Assembly: GCF_023721715.1 (NCBI RefSeq)
Contig: NZ_JAMDLG010000001.1
Span: 2,457,784-2,521,783 of the forward strand
DNA from: Parasegetibacter sp. NRK P23
Lineage (GTDB): Bacteria > Bacteroidota > Bacteroidia > Chitinophagales > Chitinophagaceae
Reading direction: 5' to 3'
Length of the DNA stretch: 64,000 nucleotides
Position numbers and translations under genes: made by a program. The notes beneath the pieces were generated by a model that saw only the letters and a program-made list of their open reading frames with translations, was not told where the DNA came from and made no database searches. Below are positions 6,792 to 15,048 of this stretch, in pieces (the stretch's first letter is position 1; each line of letters starts with the position of its first letter).

Positions 6792-9146
6792 TTAGAATTC
6801 AACTTTGTAGTTAAGCACAGGAATTACGCCGGTTTGATAAGCTGTTTTTAGTGAAGCCGTTTGCCGGTCGTACACCTGCATGAATACGTTTTGCCTGTTG
6901 GTGGCGTTCTGAAGATCGAGCGACAGAGTAGCCGCGCACTTTTTATAATTCCACTGCAAACTGGCGCGGATATCGATCCTGAAGTACGCCGGGTTCTGGA
7001 TGGAATAAGCCTGTTCCTCGTAATACACGGCATAATCATTGGCGATTGACTGTTCCAGGTTGACGGGCGTGTTCCAGTATCCGCCATTCTGCAATACCCT
7101 CGTGTTCAGTCCCCACACTTTTTTGTTGTTGGCCCGCACCCATTCTTTTCCCGCCACCAGCGAGAACGCCTGCTTTCCATTGAACCTCGTATTGTGTTCC
7201 ACGCCGTTCTTTGCCTTGTATTTTGATTGGTAGAAGGAAGTGGAAAGCATGCCGTAAAAGCCGTTCGTGAGGTGTTTTTCCAGTGAGAGTTCCAGCCCGT
7301 AGTTGGCCCCTTTGCCCTCGTTCACCAGTGGTTCGGCGATATAATCACCGCGCACATTAAGCATGGAGAAACTACTGGTATCGTAAATGCTTACCGGCAC
7401 ATCGAACAGGTGCTGGTAATACAGTTCAGCCCTGGTTTTCCAGTTGTTACCGAGCTGTCGTTGCCAGGAAAGCACCAGGTGATGCGCTTTGGAAAGATCA
7501 AGATCGCGATTGGCATTTCTCATTACACCTCCAGCATCTTCCTGCTTTACATAATACACGCCCAAAGGTTGTACCTGGCTGTGTAAGCCATATCCGATGC
7601 TGACCGTATTTTTAGCATCCGCATGAAACTGAATGGCGGCGCGTGGTTCAGCAATCCAGGTATCATTCAGGAAGAGGTGCATGTAGTGAAGCCCCGACAA
7701 TAATGTGAGTTTGTTGGTGGGACGGAACTGCCATTGGGCATGCGCCTGTAACAACATGGTATTCCCTACCTCCAGGATTACCTGTTCCAATGGTGCACCG
7801 GGATTGTCGCGGGTTTGCTGGTCGAAGGAAAAGCCCAGTCGTTGAAGACGAACCCCTCCTTTAAAAAGGTGCTGCGGTGATACACGGTGCTGAATAAGTG
7901 ACGCCAGGGCCAGCTTTGTATTTACGTAAGCATCTTTGTGGTAAAGCGAATTCGATTTATCATATTCCACATACTGCAGTTCGGAACCGTTATCTGTGGC
8001 GGAATACGACAAAGTTGTTTCGAGGCGCGTTTTCTTCCCCAGCAACAGCTCATGTTTCAGTCCGCCCATACCGGTATTCGCGATATAATCTGAATGGTAT
8101 CTTTTCCATTCATCTTCCCACTTTGCCGGATCGTCTTCGGCTTTTACCTTGCTCCTGCTCAATCCACCAAACCCGAAGAAACTGAACGAACCCCACTTGG
8201 CGGTGGGCAGGTGTACGTGGAAGGAAAGGTCCTGGAAATCGGTAGTACCTGGCCCTACCGCCACGCCAAGTTTATCCAGCAACTGCAGCGAGGAAAGCCG
8301 GTAGTTCACGAGGTAAGATCCTTTGTAGAAAGGCAACAACGGACCTTCGGCCCCGAGATTCAGGCCAAGCACACCTAACTGTGCTGAATACTCGCCTTTT
8401 TTATTGTTTCCCTTCCTCAGGTGCAGGTCAAAAACACCGCTCAGCCCGTTTCCATATTCAGCGGCGAAAGCTCCGGTGATAAAATCTGAATTCGCGAGCA
8501 ACTGCGTACTGAGAATAGATATCCCACCGCCGCTGCTTCCCGCTGAACTGAAATGGTTGGGATTGGGAATATCAACACCTTCCATACGCCAGATGAGTCC
8601 GGCCGGGGAATTGCCACGGATCACAATATCGTTGCCGCCATCTTCCGCGGAAACCACACCGGCATAAGCGGTGGCCATGCGCAGCGGATCGTTCACCGCC
8701 GCAGCATACCGCTGTGTTTCTTCTACGGTAAATGCTCTTGCACTCACCACGCTCATATCATTAATGGGACGGTTCTTTTTGGACTTAGCCGTTACCACCA
8801 CCTGGGCCTCTTCTTCCAATGAAGGTTCCAGTCCAAGATTTAATACAAGCTCTTTTCCGGCGTTCAGGGAAAGATTATCAAATGTTCTGCCTGAATAACC
8901 AGTGTAGGATACCGTAATGTAGTGTATACCTAACGGCACCAGTTCGAAACTGAAGTTACCGTCGCTTCCCGTAATTGCTTTTTGTTTTCCGCCATCGAGT
9001 AATACCGTGGCGCCTTCCAAAGGAGATTTCAACTGGGCGTCACTTACGTTGCCCCTTATACGCTGATGTTGTTGTGCCTGGACATTATGTTTGAACAACA
9101 GGAGGATAAAGGTTAAGAGTATCGCGCTGAGTTTATTGAGCGTCAT
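6792..9146 (-). CDS. TonB-dependent outer-membrane receptor with carboxypeptidase-regulatory domain
   Basis: A 784-residue receptor. The start at 9146 gives a signal peptide ending in NVQAQQ. The frame is open for 122 more codons upstream, but that stretch is made of intergenic repeat sequence and is rejected. Domains in order are a CarboxypepD_reg-like beta-sandwich (residues about 30-110, RIRGNVSDAQLKSPLEGATV), a plug (about 120-240, DIVIRGNSPAGLIWRMEGVDIPNP) and a beta-barrel to the C-terminal Phe. It is not followed by a SusD gene, so a vitamin, metal or peptide ligand is as likely as a glycan. Neighbours are the GIN lipoprotein downstream and, 719 bases upstream, the FecR/sigma unit. Confidence 0.9.
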   Translation of the reverse strand: MTLNKLSAILLTFILLLFKHNVQAQQHQRIRGNVSDAQLKSPLEGATVLLDGGKQKAITGSDGNFSFELVPLGIHYITVSYTGYSGRTFDNLSLNAGKELVLNLGLEPSLEEEAQVVVTAKSKKNRPINDMSVVSARAFTVEETQRYAAAVNDPLRMATAYAGVVSAEDGGNDIVIRGNSPAGLIWRMEGVDIPNPNHFSSAGSSGGGISILSTQLLANSDFITGAFAAEYGNGLSGVFDLHLRKGNNKKGEYSAQLGVLGLNLGAEGPLLPFYKGSYLVNYRLSSLQLLDKLGVAVGPGTTDFQDLSFHVHLPTAKWGSFSFFGFGGLSRSKVKAEDDPAKWEDEWKRYHSDYIANTGMGGLKHELLLGKKTRLETTLSYSATDNGSELQYVEYDKSNSLYHKDAYVNTKLALASLIQHRVSPQHLFKGGVRLQRLGFSFDQQTRDNPGAPLEQVILEVGNTMLLQAHAQWQFRPTNKLTLLSGLHYMHLFLNDTWIAEPRAAIQFHADAKNTVSIGYGLHSQVQPLGVYYVKQEDAGGVMRNANRDLDLSKAHHLVLSWQRQLGNNWKTRAELYYQHLFDVPVSIYDTSSFSMLNVRGDYIAEPLVNEGKGANYGLELSLEKHLTNGFYGMLSTSFYQSKYKAKNGVEHNTRFNGKQAFSLVAGKEWVRANNKKVWGLNTRVLQNGGYWNTPVNLEQSIANDYAVYYEEQAYSIQNPAYFRIDIRASLQWNYKKCAATLSLDLQNATNRQNVFMQVYDRQTASLKTAYQTGVIPVLNYKVEF

Positions 9147-9742
9147 AAAAAAGGGTCTTTGAATAGATACAACCCTTGGGCGTGGTACCCCTATTCGGGA
9201 GAAAGTTTTTTTAGTTAAAGGTTTGCAAATGCGGGGCAGGAGTTTTGTTTCGTTGATTTTTTCTGAAAAGAATACAAGAGGAAACTGCCGGACATTTTTT
9301 TCTTGGAAGTGTAAGCGGAGGAATGGCTGATATTTCCTTGCGGGATGTGAAGGCTGGCGTGCAGATATGGAAGCTTTCGGACGAAGGAGTTTTTCGCGGA
9401 GGCGCAGCTTCCTGCTTTGTTTCTCGCAGCCTTGCAGGTGCGGAAGCGTGAAGGGAAGCTGAGGGGAATTTAGGAGGAAGAAGAAATTTCTCGCGACGGC
9501 ACTACGGCGCAACGTGGGAGCTGTTGTGATTTCGAGAGGTAGACAAGTAGAGGATAATGTTTTTGGTGCAGATTGATTGTTTGGTAGATGGAATGGTTAA
9601 GTGTCGAAAGTGTTAAGAGGAGAAGCTATTCAGATAGCGTGTTTTAACGGTAGGGAGCCGGTTCAAAACACGGTTCGGCGCAGGGGAAAATGATATCGGT
9701 GGCACCGGTTTCGGCAACCACCGAACATGCTTTTTACGCCGC

Positions 9743-9763
9743 AACCTATGCCAGGCATAGGTT
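9743..9763. repeat. Perfect palindrome, possible REP-like element
   Basis: AACCTATGCC and GGCATAGGTT flank a single base. The flanks (TACGCCGC on the left, ACGCTATGAATTCGC on the right) look like other Bacteroidota intergenic repeat elements that I recall, but no second copy is in this window. Confidence 0.4.
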
Positions 9764-9840
9764 ACGCTATGAATTCGCTAAATCTGAACCTTGAAATGTT
9801 TTTTAACCGAGTTGGAGCATGTTTTAAAACGGCACCCCGT

Positions 9841-9860
9841 GGCACCGCTACAGCGGTGCC
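9841..9860. repeat. Perfect 9-bp inverted repeat
   Basis: GGCACCGCT and AGCGGTGCC flank a 2-base loop, 6 bases beyond the stop codon of the STN-domain gene. It has no T-tract on the minus strand, so it is probably part of the repeat cluster and not a classical terminator. Confidence 0.45.
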
Positions 9861-9865
9861 ACCGC

Positions 9866-11791
9866 TTAGAACAGATGCACGCCTACGTTCCAGCCAATCC
9901 AGCCGTTAACGTTATCGGATAGCGTATACTTGTTGTTAAAGTGCTGGTATTCGAGTAAGCGGTATCCTTTCCCGGGGATGGTTTGCCTGGTATAGTATCC
10001 TGAAGCGGAGGCGCCTCCGAATATGGAGAACCATTTTGTGATGCGGAAATGCACATCGGCATGGAACTTATTCAGAGAATTGAAATAGTCCCAGGAACCT
10101 TGGTAGATATATTCTGAAGTAATCGATGGATTGAAGGAGAGCCATTTGGCGATGCGGAGTTCACTTCCCAAACCATAACCGAAAGAAAAGAAACGATCGT
10201 TCAGTTTCGGATCACCCCCAACAGTAAGTATGTTGTAAAAACGGGGATGACCGGTTTTAATGGCGATGTTCAGCGGCTGAACTTCGTTGGTGGCGATGCT
10301 AAGTTTGTGATACCCTTTGAACACGATGTTCAGCAAACCGAAATTTACCGCGTTGGAACTATCGGAAATGTTGATGAGTCCTATTTGTGTGCCGTACACT
10401 TTTTTAGCGTAGTTGATAACGCCCGCCACCTGGGTTCCCCGGATCGTTTTCGTGGAGATGTTCATCACACCAGCGGACTGAACGCCTTTCACGCCTTTTC
10501 CCGCAACATTGATCACGCCAGAGAACTGCACACCATCGATGCCCTTCCCCGCAATATTAAATACGCCCGCCGCCTGGGCGCCTTTCATATTTCCAGCGGT
10601 TAAATTAATTACACCGCCTACCTGGAAACCTTTTGCGTCCCGGCCCACGAAGTTACCCACACCGCCCACCTGCATACCGCTCATGGCGCGGCCCACATGG
10701 TTCCAAACACCACCCAGCTGGAAACCGGTTGCGGAATCGAGCACCATATTGTGTACGCCACCCACCTGGAAACCAAGCACACTTTCACCGGTAAAATTGA
10801 ACAGTCCACCTACCTGAACGTATTGCACTCTTTTTTTGTTGATATTAAACAGGCCGGCGATCTCCGCGCCGTTCACGCCACCCGTATAACCACCAAGCAC
10901 GTTGAAGGAGAAATTATTCACTACCTGTCCACTCATTTTTCCCTGTGTGCTCAATCCGGGTATAAGTGACAACTGGAACGGCCTTTCAGCGAAAAAGTTC
11001 TTGAGGTTCATGCTCTGCCATTTCTGACGTGCAGACAGCAGGAACGAGGCGATGGGGTTGTCTTCCACTTTCTTTACATTCAGGAGCGGCATGTACTTCA
11101 GCACATTCGTATCTATTTCCACTTTCACGATCACCGTATCGGGGCGAAGGTAGTCCATCGGCGAAACCGTAATGATCTGTCCTTCGGGGAGAACGGGAAC
11201 AAGTGGTATGGTCAGCTTGTGGTCGCGTTCCAGGGAGATATAGAGACTGGTATCTTTATACGATTCCTTACTTACATACAACTGTGCGCCACCCTTCCTG
11301 TTCCTGAAACGCAGGGCGAAATAACCGGCGTCGTTGGTGAGTGCGGAAGCCAGGAACCTCCGGTCGTAAACACTGGCGTAACCCACTCTCTCTCCGGTGA
11401 GATCGTCCAGCACCCAGCCCTTCACCTGCACGAATTTTTCATCCACGCCCTGTTCCGTCTGCAACTGGAGGGTTACCGGTCTTGGCCTGAGTATGATGTA
11501 CCGGCCGCTTTCTATGTATTGTAGCTTTTCACTGAACAACTGGTCCAGGATATACTTCACGGATTTCTGCTGCACGGAGATGCTGACCAGGCTGTCTCTT
11601 TTGAAAAGACGACTGTTGTAGGAGAAATAAAAATCGCCTTTATTGCTCAGGAGTTCCAGCACCTGGTCGATGCGTTGCTGCTTCACGTCAAGCGATACCT
11701 GCTTCTGCAGGTTTTGCTGTGCAAAAATATATTGGGCTGAAGTCAGGAAGACCAACAACAGCATGGCTTGAACACGTACAAACTTTTTCAT
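9866..11791 (-). CDS. STN-domain protein with carboxypeptidase-regulatory domain and 21-residue surface repeats
   Basis: A 641-residue exported protein with a signal peptide ending in IFAQQ. Residues about 28-105 are an STN domain (VSLDVKQQRIDQVLELLSNKG, YFSYNSRLFKRD), the signalling fold usually at the N-terminus of FecA- and SusC-type receptors. Residues about 130-200 are CarboxypepD_reg-like. Residues about 300-510 carry around ten repeats of about 21 residues with the core GxQVGGVxN (GFQVGGVHN, GFQLGGVWN, GMQVGGVGN), like the LA_2272-type surface repeats. No plug or TonB barrel is visible. The gene overlaps fecR by 4 bases (ATGA), so it is the partner of that signalling pair. Confidence 0.85.
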   Translation of the reverse strand: MKKFVRVQAMLLLVFLTSAQYIFAQQNLQKQVSLDVKQQRIDQVLELLSNKGDFYFSYNSRLFKRDSLVSISVQQKSVKYILDQLFSEKLQYIESGRYIILRPRPVTLQLQTEQGVDEKFVQVKGWVLDDLTGERVGYASVYDRRFLASALTNDAGYFALRFRNRKGGAQLYVSKESYKDTSLYISLERDHKLTIPLVPVLPEGQIITVSPMDYLRPDTVIVKVEIDTNVLKYMPLLNVKKVEDNPIASFLLSARQKWQSMNLKNFFAERPFQLSLIPGLSTQGKMSGQVVNNFSFNVLGGYTGGVNGAEIAGLFNINKKRVQYVQVGGLFNFTGESVLGFQVGGVHNMVLDSATGFQLGGVWNHVGRAMSGMQVGGVGNFVGRDAKGFQVGGVINLTAGNMKGAQAAGVFNIAGKGIDGVQFSGVINVAGKGVKGVQSAGVMNISTKTIRGTQVAGVINYAKKVYGTQIGLINISDSSNAVNFGLLNIVFKGYHKLSIATNEVQPLNIAIKTGHPRFYNILTVGGDPKLNDRFFSFGYGLGSELRIAKWLSFNPSITSEYIYQGSWDYFNSLNKFHADVHFRITKWFSIFGGASASGYYTRQTIPGKGYRLLEYQHFNNKYTLSDNVNGWIGWNVGVHLF

Positions 11792-12765
11792 GAACGAATG
11801 AGGTATTTTTTGTCTTTGCGGTCTACTTTAACACCCAATGTCTGTTGCACTACATTGAGTATCTCATCGAGCGACATGTCTTTAAATGTAGTGGTGATGG
11901 TGATGTTCCCTACTGCGCTATCACCTAACACGATGATGGCCCCGTATTCCTGGCGCAACAGTTCCACCAGATCGGAAAGCAGGGTATTGTCGCATACGAT
12001 TTCTCCTGAAACGAATACTTCAAACAACCTGCCGTGGGCCACTTCTTTTACTAATGAATCGGCATCGTTGCGCAGCGAAATTTTTTCTCCCGGGTGGAGC
12101 AGCACCGTGTCCTGGTGGTGCACCACCTGCACGAGGCCGGTCTTCACCTGCACTTCCGTTTGTGCGCTTCTGCCATCAATATAAAATGAAGTACCCAGTA
12201 CCGTTACCACCGTATTGTTCACGTACACCCGGAAAGGTTTTCCCGTTTTTTTCACTTCAAAGAAAGCTTCCCCTTTCAGTTTTACTTTTCTTTCGCCCGA
12301 AAGCGGGGCAGCGGCATAAGTAACGGAGCTGTTTTTATTGAGCGAAACAGAAGAAGCATCCGGAAGCTGAACAGCCAGCGCGCGATCGGTACTGAAGAAT
12401 GTTTCCTGGCGGGAAAATCCGAAATGGTACATGATGGTTGCCGCGATGCCCACCAGCAATATCCAGGCTGCGGCTACGGGCCATCTCCATTTTTTCTTCA
12501 TGGCAACCACGGGTGCTTCCTGTAAACGCGAGGGGTCATGCAGTTTCGCGCGGAAGCGGTTCCAGGCCTGCTGTTCATCCATTTGAGCCGTCGCGGCGAT
12601 TTCACGACTCCTTCGCCATACCGTGGCGATGTCTTCCGCCAGTTTCCGGTTATCGGGCGATACCGCTTTCCAGCGTTCCACCGCCTGCACTTCTTCCGGA
12701 GAAGCCTCTCCCAGTAAGGTCTTCACCAGGAGATCATGAATAATATCGTTGTTCAGTTCTTTCAC
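11788..12765 (-). CDS. FecR-family anti-sigma factor
   Basis: A 325-residue inner-membrane anti-sigma regulator. The cytoplasmic N-terminal part (residues 1-85) is followed by one membrane segment near 90-110 (VAAAWILLVGIAATIMY), a periplasmic FecR domain (about 120-215, FFSTDRALAVQLPDASSVSLN, then GEAFFEVKK) and a C-terminal DUF4974-type domain (about 255-325, FKDMSLDEILNVVQQTLG). It holds or activates the ECF sigma factor encoded 10 bases upstream and normally takes its signal from an STN domain, here in the next gene. Confidence 0.95.
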   Translation of the reverse strand: MKELNNDIIHDLLVKTLLGEASPEEVQAVERWKAVSPDNRKLAEDIATVWRRSREIAATAQMDEQQAWNRFRAKLHDPSRLQEAPVVAMKKKWRWPVAAAWILLVGIAATIMYHFGFSRQETFFSTDRALAVQLPDASSVSLNKNSSVTYAAAPLSGERKVKLKGEAFFEVKKTGKPFRVYVNNTVVTVLGTSFYIDGRSAQTEVQVKTGLVQVVHHQDTVLLHPGEKISLRNDADSLVKEVAHGRLFEVFVSGEIVCDNTLLSDLVELLRQEYGAIIVLGDSAVGNITITTTFKDMSLDEILNVVQQTLGVKVDRKDKKYLIRS

Positions 12766-12775
12766 TTTCCGGGGT

Positions 12776-13348
12776 TTAGGTGTTCAACAGGTACAAAATA
12801 ATAAGGGCAGGCAGGTATTCGGCCAGTTCTTCCCGCATGATGCGCAATGCCTTGCCCATCTGGTTTTCTACGGTTTTCACGGAAATCCCGAGTTTATCGG
12901 CTATTTCCCGGTAACGGAGTTCCTCGAAGCGGCTGAGCTGAAAAATAGTACGGCATTGCTCAGGGAGACGGCTCATAGCGGTATCGATCCTTTTCTCCAG
13001 TTCTTCCAAACGCACGGGGTCGGCATCTTCCGCGTGGTGTACCGCGTGGTGCGTGGCGTAAGCCTGGTGCACATGGCGTACTTTCAGGTGCTTTAAATGG
13101 TTAAGGCATTCGTTGTGCACCGAGCGGTACAGGTAGGCGGCCAGGGAACCCTGTATCTGCAACTGGTGGTTGCGGTCCCAAAGTTTGAAGAACACCTGCT
13201 GCACCATTTCTTCCGCGTACAATTCCGCTTTAAGAATACTACAGGCATAGGCATGCAGGTCTTTAAAATATCTTTTAAAAACCGTTTCAAAAGCCCCTTC
13301 GTTGCGGTTGAGCAACAAAGGCACCAAAACCTGGTCCGTTAATTCCAT
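12776..13348 (-). CDS. ECF RNA polymerase sigma factor (Bacteroidota expansion type)
   Basis: A 190-residue sigma factor. Region 2 is seen in FKRYFKDLHAYACSIL and AEEMVQQVFFKLW, and region 4 in LPEQCRTIFQLSRFEELRYREIADKLGISVKTVENQ. An upstream in-frame ATG at 13393 lies inside the promoter, so MELTDQVL at 13348 is taken as the start. It is the first gene of a three-gene unit with fecR and the STN-domain gene. A His-rich linker (HVHQAYATHHAVHH) between the two regions is unusual. Confidence 0.93.
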   Translation of the reverse strand: MELTDQVLVPLLLNRNEGAFETVFKRYFKDLHAYACSILKAELYAEEMVQQVFFKLWDRNHQLQIQGSLAAYLYRSVHNECLNHLKHLKVRHVHQAYATHHAVHHAEDADPVRLEELEKRIDTAMSRLPEQCRTIFQLSRFEELRYREIADKLGISVKTVENQMGKALRIMREELAEYLPALIILYLLNT

Positions 13349-13390
13349 GCCTTTTATGTGATAAATCCGGTGATATGTTTTAACCGCGCT

Positions 13391-13423
13391 CAAAGCTACT
13401 TTAGATGATTACAATTCAGCAAC
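13391..13423 (-). promoter_or_regulatory. Probable promoter of the sigma-fecR-STN operon
   Basis: On the minus strand GTTG (13423-13420), 21 bases, then a perfect -7 element TAGCTTTG (13398-13391). It places the transcript start near 13385, consistent with translation from 13348. Confidence 0.5.
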
Positions 13424-13500
13424 CGCCTACCCCTACTCCCGACCGGAAATAATTTTTTTAGTTATATTCACGTTTTCCCTTCAAAACAAACCTTGCCAGT

Positions 13501-14802
13501 ATGCAAAGACGTAATTTCCTCAAAAACAGCATTTTAACCGGGGCCAGCATAGGCTTTGCCGGAACATTCCCTTCTATCGTACAGGCAGCGCCTCTTCAGG
13601 AAACCCCTGTAGGCATCGCGTTGATCGGGTGCAAAGGCATGGGCTGGAGCAACCTCATGAGTATGCTCAAAGTAAACGGCACCCGTTGTGTGGCGCTTTG
13701 TGATGTGGATGACAATGTATTGTCCCAGCGGATGGATGAATTGAAAAAGAAGAACATCGTTCCGAAAACCTATAAGGATTACCGTGAAGTGCTCGCCTCG
13801 CCTGAAGTGCAGGCGGTCATCATTGCAACCCCCGATCACTGGCATTGCCTGATGATGGTGGACGCCTGCAAGGCCGGGAAAGAAATATACGTGGAGAAAC
13901 CCGCCGCCAACTCAGTAGCGGAGACGATAACAATGGTGGAAGCCGCAAAAAAATATGACCGCATTGTACAGGTGAACCAATGGCAACGCAGCCAGCAACA
14001 TTTCCAGGACGCCATCGCTTATGTGCACTCAGGGAAGTTAGGAAACATCTATTCGGTGAAAACCTGGTTCTTCCGCGGCGGCGGTGAACCCCTTACACCG
14101 GTTCCCGATGGTCCCGTTCCCGAAGGTGTTGATTACAACATGTGGCTGGGGCCCGCACCAAAGCGTCCCTTCAACCAAAACCGTTTCCATTACCAGTTCC
14201 GCTGGTTCTGGGATTATGCCGGCGGACTGATGACCGACTGGGGCGTGCACCTTTTTGATATCGCGCTCTGGGGCATGAACGCCGGAGATCCCGTATCCGT
14301 GGCCAGTTCCGGGGCCAAATACATGTTTCCCACCGATGCGAAAGAAACCCCGGACCTGCAAACCGCCCTGTATGATTACGGCAGTTTCCAACTTACCTGG
14401 GAACATTCCATGGGCAAGGGACAATCCTTCGGTTACAACCACGGTATCGCCTTTATTGGATCCAATGCAACACTCATCGTTAACCGAAGCGGCTGGGAAG
14501 TGATCCCCGAAAAAGATAAGAAAGATATTGCCGCCGTTCCCTGGACCAAAAGATCAGACGACGGACTGGATATGCACACCATCAATTTCATCAAAGCGGT
14601 GCGCGCAAAGAACAAAGACCTGCTCAATTGCCCTATCGAAGCGGGTGCCAGAGTAGCGGCGCATTGCCACCTCGGCAACATCTCGCTTCGTTCAAAAGAA
14701 AAAGTATTCTGGGATAAAGAAAGGCAGTCTGTAACCAGTAAAAAAGCCAGAAAATTATTGAAACCGAAGTACGAAAACGGCTGGAAGTATCCGCAGGTGT
14801 AA
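13501..14802 (+). CDS. Secreted Gfo/Idh/MocA-family oxidoreductase
   Basis: A 433-residue NAD(P)-dependent dehydrogenase-like protein with a twin-arginine-type leader (MQRRNFLKNS, then a hydrophobic stretch to IVQAAP), so it is probably exported folded to the periplasm. The Rossmann domain begins at VGIALIGCKGMG. The family Lys is in EIYVEKPAANS, and the C-terminal alpha/beta domain follows (WFWDYAGGLMTDWGVHLFD). Such proteins in Bacteroidota act on sugar derivatives, but the substrate cannot be told. It stands alone and ends at the strong terminator 14817-14855. Confidence 0.9.
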   Translation: MQRRNFLKNSILTGASIGFAGTFPSIVQAAPLQETPVGIALIGCKGMGWSNLMSMLKVNGTRCVALCDVDDNVLSQRMDELKKKNIVPKTYKDYREVLASPEVQAVIIATPDHWHCLMMVDACKAGKEIYVEKPAANSVAETITMVEAAKKYDRIVQVNQWQRSQQHFQDAIAYVHSGKLGNIYSVKTWFFRGGGEPLTPVPDGPVPEGVDYNMWLGPAPKRPFNQNRFHYQFRWFWDYAGGLMTDWGVHLFDIALWGMNAGDPVSVASSGAKYMFPTDAKETPDLQTALYDYGSFQLTWEHSMGKGQSFGYNHGIAFIGSNATLIVNRSGWEVIPEKDKKDIAAVPWTKRSDDGLDMHTINFIKAVRAKNKDLLNCPIEAGARVAAHCHLGNISLRSKEKVFWDKERQSVTSKKARKLLKPKYENGWKYPQV

Positions 14803-14816
14803 ACAATATGATACTA

Positions 14817-14855
14817 AAACGGGCTGTGTGATTTTACAACACAGCCCGTTTCTTT
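14817..14855 (+). terminator. Intrinsic terminator of the Gfo/Idh/MocA gene
   Basis: AAACGGGCTGTGT (14817-14829) pairs perfectly with ACACAGCCCGTTT (14839-14851) across 9 bases, followed by CTTTATTTT. Confidence 0.85.
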
Positions 14856-14960
14856 ATTTTCACTAGTGCGTATTCAGTAGTTCACGCTATTCACCACTCA
14901 AATCGCCCGCTCCGTAACAATCGTTCGTGCTGCCGCGGGAAAATCCTCAACCCGCAGCAC

Positions 14961-15046
14961 CCAAACCGCTCCTTGCGTCCCTGCTCCTGCAAAGAACGAA
15001 GCAGTGCGTTGCGAAGTGCGCAGCACAAAGCAATCGCGTGAAAAAT
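14961..15046. repeat. Degenerate copy of the GACGCAAAG interspersed repeat (reverse orientation)
   Basis: Begins AACCGCTCCTTGCGTCC, matching the reverse-orientation copies at 50342 and 57758, then degenerates and ends in CGCGTGAAAAA. It lies just after the xylA stop, downstream of an imperfect hairpin (14927-14960). Confidence 0.5.
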
Positions 15047-15048
15047 CA

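Larger units (their letters stand above)
9147..9865. other. Intergenic region packed with palindromic repeat remnants
   Basis: No gene is supported. Recognisable pieces are a CTCGCGACGGC repeat fragment near 9478-9514 (also at 62918-62945), a perfect 10-bp inverted repeat AACCTATGCC/GGCATAGGTT (9743-9752, 9754-9763), a GGCACCGCT/AGCGGTGCC hairpin (9841-9849, 9852-9860), and GGTGGCACCGG-type words near 9697. The composition suggests decayed mobile or REP-like elements. The promoter of the receptor gene should lie near the left end but was not resolved. Confidence 0.5.

Noticed and set aside
9147-9512. N-terminal extension of the TonB receptor frame
   Set aside because: The extra 122 codons consist of intergenic repeat sequence, and a proper signal peptide begins at 9146.
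14927-14960. Terminator for xylA
   Set aside because: The stem has a 3-base bulge and no T-tract on the minus strand, and part of it merges with a degenerate repeat.
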